A stretch of DNA of 64,000 nucleotides from Pelobates cultripes (GCA_933207985.1 OW240921.1:25426762-25490761), one strand, 5' to 3'. Numbered from the stretch's first letter, positions 34,751 through 48,176 are shown. Numbers and translations are program-made. Notes: generated by a model from the sequence alone, not told the origin.

Positions 34751-35263
34751 TTAAAGGACCACTTTAGACACCCAGACCACTTCAGCTTAATGAAGTGGTC
34801 TGGGTGCCAGATCCCTCTAGGGTTAACCCTTTTTTTCATAAACATGGCAGTTTCAGAGAAACTGCTATGTTTATGAATGGGTTAAGCCTTCCCCTATTTC
34901 CTCTAGTGGCTGTCTCATTGACAGCCACTAGAGGCGCTTGCGTGCTTCTCACTGTGATTTTAACAGTGAGAGCACGCCAGCGTCCATAGGAAAGCATTGT
35001 AAATGCTTTCCTATGCGACGGGCTGAGCATTGTAAATGCTTTCCTATGCGACGGGCTGAATGCGCGCGCAGCTCTTGCCGCGCGTGCGCATTCAGCCCAG
35101 AAGGAGGAGAGCTCCCCGCCCAGCACTGGAAAAAGGTAAGTTTTAACCCTTTTCCCCTTTCCAGAGCCGGGCGGGAGGGGGACCCTGAGGGTGGGGGCAC
35201 CCTCAGGGCACTATAGTGCCAGGAAAACGAGTATGTTTTCCTGGCACTATAGTGGTCCTTTAA
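34751..35263. mobile_element. TTAA-flanked MITE (ACCACTTTAG subfamily)
   Basis: Starts TTAAAGGACCACTTTAGACA and ends CACTATAGTGGTCCTTTAA. It contains subterminal palindromes (ACCACTTCAGCTTAATGAAG with GGTCTGGGTG; TGCCAGGAAAACGAG with TTTTCCTGGCA) and a short tandem duplication of GCATTGTAAATGCTTTCCTA near 34996-35061. Confidence 0.83.
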
Positions 35264-36323
35264 GGAAATAAGACACAGAAGCCTAGCTGTTTGTTCACAA
35301 AGGATTGAACAGTATACCAGGTCTCTGTTGCACCAGACTACATTTCACAAAAGAGAACATCAGCCATCTGGAATGTAAGGAAAAGCCCCCCTTTGATAGG
35401 AAGCAGTGTGATACAGTCAGACGTCGATTTCGGCAAAATCATGTTACTGCTTTATTGCCGCTTGATTCAAGACCGTTTCTTTTGTTTCCAAAGCTTCTTA
35501 CGGTCTTTAGAAAGATCAGATGTCCTCTACCTTCCTAGAAGTTTCACTAGATATTTTTATCGAGTCAGCACGAAAGGTTTAAGAAGGTATAATAATATCC
35601 TGAATATTGCAGTGAACACTTTATTTTTACTGTGCAAATTGTGTTGCTGAAGTTGTTCGAAGCATCGCATGATGGACTGTTTCAGTTCTGAACCACTCAG
35701 TACTCACAAGTTGTGCTGATACAGACCAGTTTGAGAAACGACTGAATTTACACATAGCTGTAACAAGTCCGTTTATTACCGAATTTTCTCATCCTGCTCG
35801 ATTAATCAACTTAATTCGGATTTCCTGGTGTCCTGATCTATCATCCTTTACTACGGAGCTATGGGCTGGATCAAGCATACCTATTATATACAACACCAGT
35901 GTTTTATGACTTTTTCCCAACTGTAACTAGCTTAGAGTGTAAATATTAGATGTAACTGAACACAAAGTATACTCTGTATTGTGTTTAAATACCAATAAAT
36001 ACTGTATTATTCACCTTTTGTGTCCTTTACAGCCAGATTCCTACTGGAGTGCCTATACTAGTGCAGCGATGGATTATTATATTTAGACCTAAGCTGTTAC
36101 AAGGATTACAGTTCCTTCATAGACTGGCCAAGCATCTTTTAAACTAGTTCCGAACATATGAACATCATGGCTAGCCGTTACAGTTCTAGAATGATAACAT
36201 TCCAATTTTTTATTAATTAAATTTTTATTTGCACGCGTGTTATACAGAGGTGATAAATTATATTAAAAAAAATATTTGGTGTCAACAATATTGTCATTGT
36301 ATATTCATCACACACACAAACAT

Positions 36324-36872
36324 TAAAGGGACACTATAGTCACCAAAACAACTTTAGCTTAATGAAGCAGTTTTGGTGTATAGATCATGCCCCTGCAGTC
36401 TCACTGCTCAATTATCTGCCATTCAGGAGTTAAATCACTCTGTTTATACAGCCCTAATCACACCTCCCTGCAAGTGACTTGCACAGCCTTCCAAAAACTT
36501 CCTGTAAAGAGTCATCTAATGTTTACACTTCCTTTTTTTGTAAGTTCTGTTTAATTTAGAATTTATTATATCCTGGTCTGTTAATAGCTCGCAAGACCCT
36601 GCAGAAGGCTACTGTATTTAATAAAAGTTCAATTTACAAAGCAGGAGATAAAACCATTTAAGGTAAGTTTCATCTGATTGCAAACATTCATTTTGTTTCC
36701 ATTCAATCACAGCCGGGGGTGTGTGGCTAGAGCTGCATAAACAGAAACACAAGTAATTTAACTCCTAAATGGCAGATAATTGAGCAATGAGACTGCATGG
36801 GGCATTAACTATACACCAAAACAGTCTCATTAGGCTGAAGTTGTTTCGGTTACTAAAGTGTCTGTACAATAA
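36324..36872. mobile_element. TTAA-flanked MITE (ACACTATAGTCACC subfamily)
   Basis: Starts TTAAAGGGACACTATAGTCA. The inner left has CAAAACAACTTTAGCTTAAT and the inner right ATTAGGCTGAAGTTGTTTCG. The right terminus is decayed (ACTAAAGTGTCTGTACAATA). The interior carries inverted blocks such as GCTCAATTATCTGCCATT/GGCAGATAATTGAGC. Confidence 0.75.
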
Positions 36873-37269
36873 ATGCAGATCGTTAGATATGCAGATATAA
36901 ACACATATGCTAACTTGTTTGAGTTAGTTTACTAACAGATTAAGCTACTTTTTAAAAAGTTAACATTTAGGATACTTAAAGCCCCAAACTGATCTTTCAG
37001 CTGTTTCTTGGTTTGGGCTGTTACTTGAAAGGCAAGAGTCTTTATTACTTTTGTCACAATTTTGTTTTGCATTCTTTTTTTTTGTCATGCAGTGATATAA
37101 CCTTTAGAGTTGGATATACATGTCACACACATTGGGTTAAAGCAAGAAAGGTGATGAGAATTTAGTTTAACATGTATAGAGCGCTGCATTTTTTGTATTC
37201 TAAGATGGTGCGATTCATGTTAGGCAATCATGTCTCTGCGTGGAAGTAACATACTGTCATGAAATAATT

Positions 37270-37965
37270 TTAAGACATGGTGGTCCGACAACTTCTTCCC
37301 ACGGACTTTGGGTCTGCAACAGTCCAAGTCCCTCCCAGGTTGGGTATAGGCAGGGGCCCTGATGGTCTGCTTTCAGAATTACTTGTATAATTGGCGTCAG
37401 ATTGTGCCCATGATTAAGGGGGACCTTAGCCATTTTGTCGGTAGGAGTGCGTTCCGAGGTGAGGTGAGTGCAGCAGTAAGGAGTGCCCTCACCTAGGCCC
37501 CCGGTGTACTTAGCCAGAGAATCTGAGGCTGGTACACCATAGGCATTTCTTGGGTGGCGGGGGTTCCCTGGGAGCTGAAGACCTGGATTGCGGGGCTCTT
37601 TAACCTCAGATGTCTATTGTTCGAGTGGGGGCTGGATTACATTTTTTATTTTGTTTAATTATTTCCAATTTACATCAGGCAGTTGCTTCTCAAAGCAGCT
37701 ATATTTCTAATATAAAATCCAGTAGCACAGTTTTCGGTCAGCCTATTTAGGAATATGGATGGTGGCTGATTGGGGTTGCTGGTTAATAGATCTCTGCTGT
37801 ACACCCCTCTATTAGTCAGGTAGTGAGGCGGATTGCATTAAATACCTGGCTGTACAGCATGCACACGCTGTTCGTGGGTGGAGAGGCATGGATATGTCAT
37901 GCCATATTCCCACCTCTCTTTTAGTGTTGGTGTACATAATGAAATTAAAAAAAAAAAAAAACAGT
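37270..37965 (+). other. Unidentified segment ending in poly(A)
   Basis: GC-richer than its surroundings, with CTCACCTAGGCCCCCGGTGT and related text, ending AATGAAATTAAAAAAAAAA near 37960. The A-tail suggests a retrotransposed segment, but I recognise no coding frame and cannot define a 5' end. Confidence 0.3.
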
Positions 37966-39680
37966 ATTACATACCAGAAGCAATGATACGACTAAAAAAC
38001 ACAATAACCCTCCAACATTTCTTTTAAAATGCCCTTCTCAACAACTTTAGAAAGGCTGAGCTTTTTATCATACCGAGAACTGAACATGTAACTTTGATAT
38101 TACATCACTGGAGCACTAACCACTGAGCTATCTTACTGGCTATATGGGATATCATACAGACAAGGGTATTCTAAGTATTCTACATTTTTACAGTAGACGG
38201 AAGTAGTGTGCATCAGAATGCTTTCACTCAGTACTTTGAAATAATATTTACTCATAAATAATTGAGGTTTTGGATGAACCATTCCTGAATTTTTTGAATT
38301 GGTAACAGGCCGACATAACAAGGAAACGGACACATAGCTCTGGAAAGTAATGGATGAGTGGTAAATGATTGCCTGTGTGTTGGGGGGTTGGGGATGCATA
38401 GACAGTGTCAGCATGACAGATTGTAGCTACATCATTGATTAGTGGAAACCTCAAGACTTGGCAGAATAATTGCCCTGCAGGATTGAGATACAAAGCTCGA
38501 TCCTCTGGAGGTTGCAAAGAACTGTTATCTGGATAAACGTTGCAAATGGCAGACGTTTAAATTTAAAAAAATCAGTGCACAACCACAATTATGGGTATTA
38601 ATGTCACAAGGGTGAACATGTGCTTTTACATTAACTGCATCACTCATCCATATAAATCCTACATTATTAGCATTAGAATTCTATAAACAGATGTGTTAAT
38701 AAGGAACCGTACAGAAACGGTGCTTGGGCTTACGTTTTTGTTCAATAGAAATTGATCCCCCAAGCACCCCATGGGAGACTAATTTGTTCTTCTTGGTATT
38801 AACCTCAAGTGCAATAAAATATACTGAATCTATGTTAATACAGATGCTGTCAAATGCAGACGTTCACTTAGCAACTAGCCTACAATTCAATGTTCTACGT
38901 TCACCAGGATCAATGAGGGGAGATTGCAGCTTTAACTCCTTGGGTGTTGGAGGGACTTGTGATTTAATCAATCAGGACTAATTAGCAACCTACAGAAAAT
39001 AAATCTGTAAAAGGCTACGTCGCAGGAACGCAAATATCACTGCTCCAATTCTACACTGAGGTATGTGAAAGTTTTGATCACATAAAACAGAGGTATTTAT
39101 AGAGTCTTCAAGGCCAACCAAACGGTCCAGGCTTTGTCAGTATTTCCACAGAACAGAAATAGGGAATGTCTTTTCCTTGACGGCAGAGTTGGGAACCACT
39201 GACACGGAAGGGTGAAGAATACCCAATTGTTGGGTTCTCTTCATTGGCAAGCCAGCTCAGTGGAAATTTGCAAGACTCAATTTGGCATTGAGGTACTAGT
39301 AGAATGCTAATAGAACATTTGAAATGTTCTAATGTAACTTGCATCTGTGCAATAGTGCTAAACAGGGTCTATAAAGAATCTGCTGAGTTTGCGGAATCTA
39401 CCACAGATAAATGAATGCTTACAAACTACAGTGCCATAGGAATCTATTGTACACTGTGCAAATTGATACTTGTTCCTGTCAGTTGTTTAGACTATCGACT
39501 GATGGGATATGGCAGGATGTGGCCATACATTTCTGCAGTTATATGAAACAAAGTAGTTCCCGCGCTGTCACAATGTATACCTTGATTGTTTTGTCAAATT
39601 TTAACACAGTCAACTAAACGTCTTCATGAATATATCTTTTGAAAAGCTTAAAAGTGATGGTGAACCTTTAAAGCCCCCTA

Positions 39681-39685
<5 letters not shown>
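37966..39685. other. Non-coding stretch, no gene seen
   Basis: No exon, repeat family or open frame with recognisable content was found on either strand. Confidence 0.5.

Positions 39686-39729
<44 letters not shown>
39686..39729. repeat. AT dinucleotide microsatellite
   Basis: Uninterrupted (AT)n of about 44 bp. Confidence 0.97.
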
Positions 39730-39732
<3 letters not shown>

Positions 39733-41689
39733 TGTTAAACAAGAGCAAAGAGAAAGTAGATGTTATACCATCAGAGCCGGATTACCAATAAGATGGTATA
39801 GGCGGCTGCCTAGAGCCAGGGACTGCAGTTCTGTATGTGTGGGGCAGGACTGTATTAACATAGCTCAAGGCCTATCCTGTTGTCACAGGCTCACACTATT
39901 GGCTAACCTGTCAATCTTGTGGTTGTCCCCTCCCTCTCCTCGGATTAGGTTCTGGGTGAGTAGACTAGGGCTAGCCCTCTGATGTCATAAGGGGATGGGC
40001 ATGCTGCGGGGGGGGGGCTGCAGACAGGAGAGACTTACAGCTCCCCCATACTAAATCAGGAAAATAACTAATACACTTTTACTCACTACAACTACATGTC
40101 CCCTCTGTCGTGTGAATCCCATCACGACAGGTTCGCTCCAGGTGGAGAATCACATGAGTCCAGACCAAATATTGTGATATGTCTCATCCAAAGTAAAACC
40201 AAAACTCAGTATGGAAAGTGAGTTCTGAGAATTGGGCAAAGATTTATATACCTACTAAAATATGTGTAATTACCGATAAAGGATGGTCTTAAATACCAAA
40301 AATCCCCAAAATTGCATAACAAAGAGGATGTGAAAATTAACTTAATCTATCTGGATCAAGACTAGACCACAGAGTTATTCCAACCATTAATATGTGACGT
40401 TCGCCACATATTTTGATTTAGCATAGTGTACGTGACAGGTGCGTCTTCGTGGTATGGAAATTCTTGTTATCAAAATGGTCTTTTGCTTTGTTAGTAATCA
40501 AACTGCTAATAAATACTAGAACAGCAGAAATATATTATTACACCTCCATTTTAAGGCTCGTCTGCTGTTATCTACAGCTGCCATCGCGCTAAGCCTGAAT
40601 CTGGCTGGGTTTGATGAGAGTTTCAAACCAAAGGAGGCGTATATACAGGTTCAGGATCCCCACCGGCAGCTTCAAAGCTTGTTGCTGGAGTTCTGGCAGT
40701 AAGATGTTCAAACCAAGGTTTTCAGCTCCACTTTATTTTATCAATATGTTTATCTCATGTCTGGTAACAGCAGACAGACGCTCTGTAGCAAAATAGGTTA
40801 TTGCTCAGCAGACACAGTAATCCCCATCAAAACAAATTACAAAAGCCTTCTTTCAAACAGCATGTGGCCGTCACATGGAAAGTTTATAGGGTCCTGTGCT
40901 CCCGCTATTGTGAAAGGCTCACAATGCTTAGTCTGATACTCGCAGGTTTATGGACTCTAAGTCTAAACACCACATTCAGCCGTGATCACCCTGACGGCTC
41001 TGGCTCTTTAGATGAATACGGTGCAGTCAAACATCGAGATGGTCAAATTCCAACGATACCTCCAATCTTCTAAATATTTTTTTTTCATGCTCCTATAATA
41101 TACAAAAATTCCCATAATATCCAAAATGACGTAACGGTGACTTGTGTAGATAGATCATTTGAAAATAGTTTCTAACACATTGTGATCATTTGAAATGCTT
41201 ATCCAAAAATATTAAATCATGGCCAAAGTTGCAAAAATGATAAAGTATTGTGGAACAGATCTCCTTGACACCATTATATTAAAATAATTTTAAATGTGGG
41301 TTGTATACTTCGTACTCCAAAGCCCACCTCTTACCTGCACGTACGTTAAAAGAAAACCTACCTTAACTCGCTTGACTCCAGAACTAGGGGAGCTGGAGAG
41401 AACATACTGCCAAAAATTTCAACGGACCATAGACATTTTTTACCTAGGAGTTTGGGAGATGTGGTTTGAGGTATGGTCAGTTGTTAGGTCTATTCTGGGG
41501 ACATTTAGAGAGATACTCCGCTTACTGCTAGCCCATTATGAGATTATTATCATTCAGCATAGTACACATTTTTTTTTATTAACACAAACCAATATCTACA
41601 CTACTCTGCAGTTTCAAACACATAGTTGCATTTTACAGCTGTGAAACTTGATGTTACTCTCAGAGAAGTTTTGAAAAGCATGACTGCTG
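39730..41689. other. Non-coding stretch with one hAT-like end
   Basis: AGAGCCGGATTACCAATAAG near 39773 with CTGCCTAGAGCC resembles one end of a hAT-type element, but no matching right end is visible. The rest shows no gene or defined element. Confidence 0.4.
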
Positions 41690-41830
41690 ACTCGTTCGAT
41701 CGCCAACTCCCATTACCCTTCCACTCCCAATAAGTAACGCAACACCATGTTAAGTGGGTAAGGGCAACGGCCACAGCTTTATTTAAACCAGCATAACGAA
41801 ATACTGTCAGCTGCTTGTTTTACCCAGGAG
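41690..41830 (-). mobile_element. Ngaro-like 3' tail relic
   Basis: On the minus strand TTAAATAAAGCTGTGGCCGT then TGCCCTTACCCACTTA and GTCAGCAGTCATG follow the order and wording of the Ngaro right end near 57980-58070 (AATAAAGCTCTGGCCGTTGC, CCTTATCCAATAC, GTCAGCAGTCATGG). Only the tail is recognisable. Confidence 0.6.
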
Positions 41831-43050
41831 ACAGGTACACTTTAAACTTCTTCCAGTGCCTCTTCAGCCTGTCCTTCGTCATCATCCAAATTCAGACTGC
41901 GACTCCCCCATCCTGTCCAGGCATTTTTCAGTTACCAAACTTGCTCGTGCAGGAAACCTGCAGCTGTGACAAAATTAAAAACAAATGAGACAAAGATAAC
42001 AATTCCAGAACAGAACCATTGGGTGGGGGGGGTTAAAGACACTGCCAGGCTCCCTCAGCATTGTTGACTAGTAGTCTGGTAATCTTTCCAAAATTCCCTG
42101 CTTCTAACTGTATCCATTTGGTTGCTGTGCCAAACCCTCAGGGCAGTAGTGATGCTCCCTTCTCTCTATTTGCTCTGGGGGTTGGCCTAGACATAAGTTT
42201 CCTAAGAGATAGCTTTGGCAATGTAACCTCAGAATTTAATGTCATAAGCAGTCATGGTTACTTGTTCGACTAAGTTCAAGAAATCTTGGCTCTGTAAAGA
42301 GTGGATTCTATATCTTTCCTGCTCTTACTATTGTAATGTCATACCTCTTACCTTCTCATTATTCTCCCACTTATTTTTAATAGTATTATTTGTAAAGCGC
42401 CAACAAGTTCCGCTGCACTGTACAGCACCTCCTACAGCACAGAGCACCATGTTGCTCCTTTAAGATAAGGATAACCATTGCTAACACGAACCATTTGTAT
42501 ATAAGATTTCATATACTTTGAATGCTGCTCCCCCCTGATATAAGATCTTTATTTGTTTGCTGTCAAGAGGCGTCTGAAAGAATCTGCTTGGATTTGACCC
42601 TTGAGTCACTTAGGAACACACTGCAAGAGTTACACAACGGTCTTGTTGAGTTTGTGTTAAATGTTTTTTTTTTTTTAAATAAAATATAAAGATGAGTTAA
42701 ATACGGCATAAATGAAAATCGAGACTTCATTGAATCTGCATTCTGTTTTTTTTTTTATATAGGTAGACGCAGGAAGCCATTTCAAACCTCCGATAAAGCT
42801 CACTGTGTAGCAGCGGTAAATTACCCTTAGCGGTAAGAGAATGTTTTGTGAAGCTTTTATTTCTGTTTAGCTAATGGAGCAGAGCAGTCAACACAAAACG
42901 GGGTCCATGAGCAGAATCCATATATTCGGCACAGTGGCAGCAATTAGCTTTTTTTATTTTTTTATTCTGTAAGTTTGAATAAAGTCGAATTCTCAAGAAG
43001 TCTAGAATTAATTTGGCTTCTTTCAGCTCTAGAAAAGGAAAGGATAAAAC
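41831..43050. other. Non-coding stretch, no gene seen
   Basis: No coding region recognised. A LINE tail relic lies at about 42375-42430 and poly(T) runs near 42665 and 42745. Confidence 0.5.
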
Positions 43051-43195
43051 TTAAAAGGATACTGTAGTGTCAGGAATACAACGCTGAATACAATCTCTCT
43101 TTCTACCCCATCCCACGTGCCCCCTCCTACCTGGTAAATAAAGGGTTAAAAAAAACCTTTATTTACTTACCTGAACCCAGCGCTGATTGTAAGCC
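43051..43195. mobile_element. TTAA-type MITE, left half only
   Basis: TTAAAAGGATACTGTAGTGT with CAGGAATACAA is the left end of the TTAA family; homology stops near 43195. The following 43200-43890 holds inverted pieces (CCTTAAATTTGAAATT and AATTTAAGGTCG types) of another decayed palindromic repeat. Confidence 0.55.
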
Positions 43196-44088
43196 TATTG
43201 TTAAAGATGATTAAAGAAAATTGACAGGGCTATTCACAAATAAAAAAACAATTCAAATTGACTTGGCCAAAGTAACAAAACTGAAAGCATAGTTGACTTT
43301 TTTACAGTTCAACTCTTTTGATCTTAAATTTGAAATTCACTTTCGGACATCTTTGCATGTTTCGCAAAGACCACCAAAAGTGTCAGATCCAGTGTGGGTC
43401 TGTTAGACTTTGGGTGCAGGGGAAAGTAGGGTCTGCTTACGTCAAGCTGTCCCTCGAGACCGCCATCTTCCTCCTGCTAGTCCCCTTTAGCTCCTGGCCC
43501 TTCATTTGCCAGGAGCTGCGTCAATGCTCTACTTTTGCGCATGCACAAGAATACAACACTGAGGTCTATGGAGGATCCCGCGAGACCATGTGAACCTCCA
43601 TAGACAATGCCTGAACCCCGCAGGCCTCACTAGTGATGGTTGCTGCAATTTACAAAATTTGACAACGCAGCTTCACCTTTTGTCAACTTCAAGCTTATTC
43701 ATAAGCCCGCATTTCAGCGAAAGTCCAACTCAGATGGTTATTCGCTAAAGGGAGAATTCAAAGTACGTTTCAAATTTAAGGTCGAAACAGTCAAACTGTA
43801 AAAATTCTGAGTCAGCTGTAATTTCAGTTCAATTACTATGGCCTTAAATTTGAAATTTGCTTTGAATCCTCCCTTTAGTAATTGACCCTTAAAGTCTGGA
43901 TTAGTATTTCATAAGGAGTATATCTTTATGAAATACTGAAAAGTGACAGATCCATTTTAAAGGTACAGTATAGGCACCCAGGCCACTTATCTCATAGACA
44001 TGGTCTGGGTGTAATGTCCCTGTCTCCTTAACACAGAGGAACTCAGTGTTTATATTGCAGAGTTAAGACTGCCTCTAGTGGCTGTGTA

Positions 44089-45517
44089 CAGGGCCGGACT
44101 GGGGATTCCAAAGCAGCCCTGGAAAAAAAAAATCTATGCCAGCCCCATAAGTCATTGCGCCATATATTGTCGCATGTAATATGTAAGGCTATGTCTTGCC
44201 ACCCTAGATGATTGATATATTGCTTTTTCCAATATAAAATATTGGTCGTTTCAGAGTAAAATTTTTAATTATACAGTGAGCATACTCACATGCAGACACA
44301 GACAATCTCACTGCCACAAGCTGATTGATACACAGCCTCATAGACAAACAATCTCACTGATATACATAAGGTAATTGACATAAAAACACAAGCTCACTTA
44401 GTAGCAGGCACACACACACACACACACACAAGCAAGCCCACTCACTAGCAGGTGCGCACACACACACAGCTTAATGTAGTGGCTCTGGTGTCTATAGCCT
44501 GTCCCTGCAGGCTTTTCAATGTAAACACTGACTTTTTAGAGAAAAGGCAGTGTTTACATTGCTTCCTAGTGACAGACACTCAGACGGTCACTAGAGGTGC
44601 TTCCTGTGTCAGTGCGGATTGGCTGAGATCATCAAGCTTGATGATCTCAGCCATAGAGGCAGGGCCAGTCGAGGGGAGACCAGCACGACGTGGGGAAAAA
44701 AAAAGGTGAGTAAAAACACACATACACACACATATACCATGACAGACACACACACACCGTGACACAGACACACCATGACACAGACACACACACACACACA
44801 CCATGACAGAGACACACACATACCATGACACACACCTTAACAAAAGACACACACACACACACACATTGACACACACACCATAACACAGACAGACCGTGAC
44901 ACAGACAGACACACACTGTGACACACACACATTACATGACACAGACAGACACACAGACACACACACCCCACGGCACAGAGAGACCGTGACACGGACACAC
45001 ATTACATGACAGTCACACACACACACACATTGCATGACACAGACAGACACACACACCATGACAGACAGAGACACACACACACCACGACACACAGACAGAC
45101 ACACACCACGACACAGAGAGACCGTGACACAGACACACATTACATGACAGACACACACACACCATGACAGACAGAGACACGCACACACAATGACACACAC
45201 ACACAATGACACAGACAGACACACACAATGACACACACAATGACACAGACAGACACACACACACACCATGACAGACACACACACATACACTAATACTGAC
45301 ACACATAATTGCTACCTGTGTGCTGGCGACCGCATGTGGAGCTCTGATGGCGGCCACATGGGGGAGCTGGCTCTTGTGGCGGCCGCAGAGGGAGCCGCAG
45401 GGGGAGAAGAGGCTGTTCTGTCTCTTCTCCCCCGCCCCAGAGCGCAGCTTAATGAGAGCGGGGCCGCCAACGGCCCACCGGGAAATTTCCGGTATCCCGG
45501 TGGGCAGTCCGGCCCTG
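44089..45517. mobile_element. Non-autonomous hAT-type element with perfect 8-bp duplication
   Basis: The ends are CAGGGCCGGACTGGGGATTC on the left and GGCAGTCCGGCCCTG on the right. Both flanks are GCTGTGTA (44081-44088 and 45518-45525). Like 8238-9557 it carries half of a TTAA-type MITE (44470-44660), then AGGTGAG, a CA-type minisatellite and a GC-rich region. No transposase. Confidence 0.93.
44700..45310. repeat. CA-rich minisatellite (ACACACACCATGACACAGAC)
   Basis: Degenerate CATGACAGACACACACACA units inside the hAT element at 44089-45517. It yields long spurious minus-strand frames. Confidence 0.92.
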
Positions 45518-46279
45518 GCTGTGTACCAGACAGCCACTAGAGGTACTTCTTGCTGTTTCATGAAGTTTAACTCAGTGGACATCCAGCGTCTTTAAACGCC
45601 CCATAGGAAAGCATATATTCAACTTCTCTTGCTAAAAGTGCTGATTTCAAGAGATCGTCACGTTTATGAACTAACAAAATAGCACCCCCTCAGGTGTCAA
45701 AACAGCCAGGACGGTGCTCTTTCAGATTGCATTGCAAATGGGCGTAAAGCAAACATTCTAAGTACTTTAGGGTGATACTGTAATGGTTGCGCATGCGCCC
45801 TGCATCCTTAAGCTTGTCTATGAGAACCATCAAACTGGCAAGGAGATTGTCTGTACTGATGATCTCCCGGAGGCATTTATTAAAATTAAATGCATTTATT
45901 TATAACACTGGAGTGTTCTTTCAAAGAAAAGGAATGTTTTATATAATACCAGTTACATCCACCAGATGGCACCAATCCAGTAAATAAGAATGCCTATTAC
46001 ACACTATATTGATGGACAGTTTAACGTTTTATTCGACTGAGTACAATAAGATGTTTAAAGTCCCAAGAATATTGTGTGTAATATGCATTGTTATTATTAG
46101 TATACATTTATCACTCCTCTCATTGATTGCACCATTGTTTACGTACGTTGGAAAACATCCCCACCAGCCTGGCTGTCTGCAAGAAGTAAGTTTTAACAAG
46201 AAAAAATGCATATCTCATTATTTCAGATGGATCTTGCTCAACACAGAAATTGAGGATTAAATTAATCTAATTATTTTCA

Positions 46280-46340
46280 GGGCCAGATTTACATATTCGC
46301 ACCTGCAAGGCACAGAATACTCAATTCCTCCCCTCTAAAA
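46280..46340. repeat. Single hAT-like end
   Basis: CAGGGCCAGATTTACATATT with CGCACCTGCAAGGCACAG resembles a hAT terminus, but no inverted partner is visible in the window. Confidence 0.35.
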
Positions 46341-46713
46341 AATTCTTAGTTGACAGCAATTCTTGATTTGGCAAATAATGCTTTAATTCATGCTCATCAC
46401 TACTAGCCCCACTCACACCCACTATTGACCCACCCGGTCAAATACAACCAATACTGTCACATGCACACATTACCCAGAGGTTCACAGTGACAGATTACAG
46501 TCACATATTACGTATTATACATATGGTGTCTCGCACACATGTTTACGCATAAGGCACAGAGATATGGTAGGCGACCGGAGGTTATACATTCTTAGGATAC
46601 TCGAGCCAAAGGGGTCTGCAATGGGGAGAGATTAATTTCACCACAGCCCCGTGAGGCACCAAAAAAAATCTAAATGCCACTGACCATTGGATCACCCCTG
46701 GTAATGTGTGTGA

Positions 46714-47524
46714 CAGTGACGTACACACAATACACGGGGCCCCGGTGCGAAACTGATCTATGGGCCCCCCCGACACATACATATAGACACAGACATACAT
46801 AGATGCACACACATACATACAGACACACACATACATACACACAGACAGATACATACAGACACACACACATACACCCCCCGACAGACACATACATACTCAC
46901 ACGCACCCCCGACAGACACATACATACACACACGCACCCCCGACATATATATACACAGACACATACACACACATACAGAGACACACACACATACAGTCTG
47001 TATGTGTGTGTCTGCGTCTCTGTATGCATGTCTGTCTGTGTTTATGTCTGTGTCTGTATGTGTGTGTGCGGTGTGACACATACACATATACAGACACAAA
47101 CACATACAGACACACACACACACACACACACACAGACACATACAAAATGTATCCTACCTTTTGCAGGAGGGTGACTTCCCTGGGGTCCAGTGTGGGCTCA
47201 GCCTGAAAAGAGTCAGAGTTCCCACTCTGACTCCCTCCTCCTTCCTCACGCGCAGCTGTCTGATAGCTGGGTGGAGTGATGTCCAGTCACTTCCTCCCAG
47301 CTATGTCTGATATCACAGGGGACATGGTCTCACTGTTAAAGCGCTCAGCACTGACCGGGCCGCCTGACAATCCATCTCCTTTGGGTAGACCCCTTGGACA
47401 GCGGCACCGGCGGTTTACCGCGTGGGCCGGGGCCGCAAAAGATGCGGGCGGGTACCCGGTCGAAGAGGTCCACAGGGTGGCCAGGCCCCCTGGAGTGACC
47501 CCTGCGACTGTATGTATGCCAGTG
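46714..47524. mobile_element. Non-autonomous hAT-type element with perfect 8-bp duplication
   Basis: The left end is CAGTGACGTACACACAAT and the right end CTGTATGTATGCCAGTG, imperfect inverted repeats. Both flanks are GTGTGTGA (46706-46713 and 47525-47532). Because the duplication is low in complexity it is weaker evidence than in the other copies. A CA-type minisatellite occupies 46775-47140 and GC-rich sequence follows. Confidence 0.8.
46775..47140. repeat. CA/TG-rich minisatellite that switches strand
   Basis: ACACATACATACACACAGAC units to about 46995, then TGTATGTGTGTGTCTGCGTC units to about 47075, then CA units again. The switch makes the array partly self-complementary. Confidence 0.88.
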
Positions 47525-47532
47525 GTGTGTGA

Positions 47533-47958
47533 TATTATTTATAAATAGAGAATGTATTTTTGTGTGGGGTGTGTATTGCAGAGTTTAAGCCACTGCCAAT
47601 CCCCTTTTTGTGTGTTTATATAAACATGAATGTACATAAACAAGGTGGCCATTATGGCCGCTGTATTCTGAAATGTGGCATGCCAGGGGTGGTTCTGTTA
47701 CAGAGATCCCAGCTCTCATCTAGACCTCTCGGAATTAGCAATAGGTTTTCATCAGTGGAGGTTTGTGTCATTGCTGTCTGGGACGAATTGGACTTCAAGG
47801 AGATGGAAATGCACTGTGGAGCTAAATGTCCCTATTGGACCCTAGAGATACCACTGTGGGCAGCAGGGGATAGCTATTTTAATTATGCATTTAAAAAAAA
47901 ATTTATAGTGGCAGAGTAGGAGTATTATAACCTCTGTGAATGTCAGTGCATCTCCAGG
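47533..47958. other. Non-coding stretch, no gene seen
   Basis: No recognised element or exon between the hAT element and the start of the Ngaro copy. Confidence 0.5.
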
Positions 47959-47959
47959 G

Positions 47960-48130
47960 ATCACCTGGACTGTAAGGAAGGGGAAGCATGACTGCTGCCC
48001 TACAGTAAGGAGTGAGATAGAGTGGGATACTATGTTGCAGAGATGGGATGAATAAGAAGGGGTGTAGAGGGGAGGGTACTCACCATTCGCAGAAGGAAAG
48101 GCTGCAACAGGATTTTCCCTTTATCCCTTC
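47960..48130 (+). repeat. Ngaro split repeat A1
   Basis: CCTGGACTGTAAGGAAGGGG, GTTGCAGAGATGGGATG, AAGAAGGGGTGTAGAGGGG and ACTCACCATTCGCAGAAGG recur in the same order at 57175-57310. A1 has about 27 extra bases after GCATG. Confidence 0.88.
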
Positions 48131-48176
48131 TGCTGTTAAAAAAACCCAACGATAATTTAGAGTTAGCTTAGGGCCT

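Larger units (their letters stand above)
43957..45923. mobile_element. TTAA-flanked MITE split by a hAT element
   Basis: The left part begins TTAAAGGTACAGTATAGGCA, with CCCAGGCCACTTATCTCATA, at 43957-44088. The right part resumes after the hAT at 45526 (AGCCACTAGAGGTACTTC) and ends near CACTGGAGTGTTCTTTCAA. The right end is decayed, so its limit is approximate. Confidence 0.6.

Noticed and set aside
36033..36086. Possible extra terminal exon after CCTTTACAG
   Set aside because: An acceptor-like site precedes a short frame (SYWSAYTSAAMDYYI, stop), but tspan4 already has a complete C-terminus and no family match or donor partner was found.
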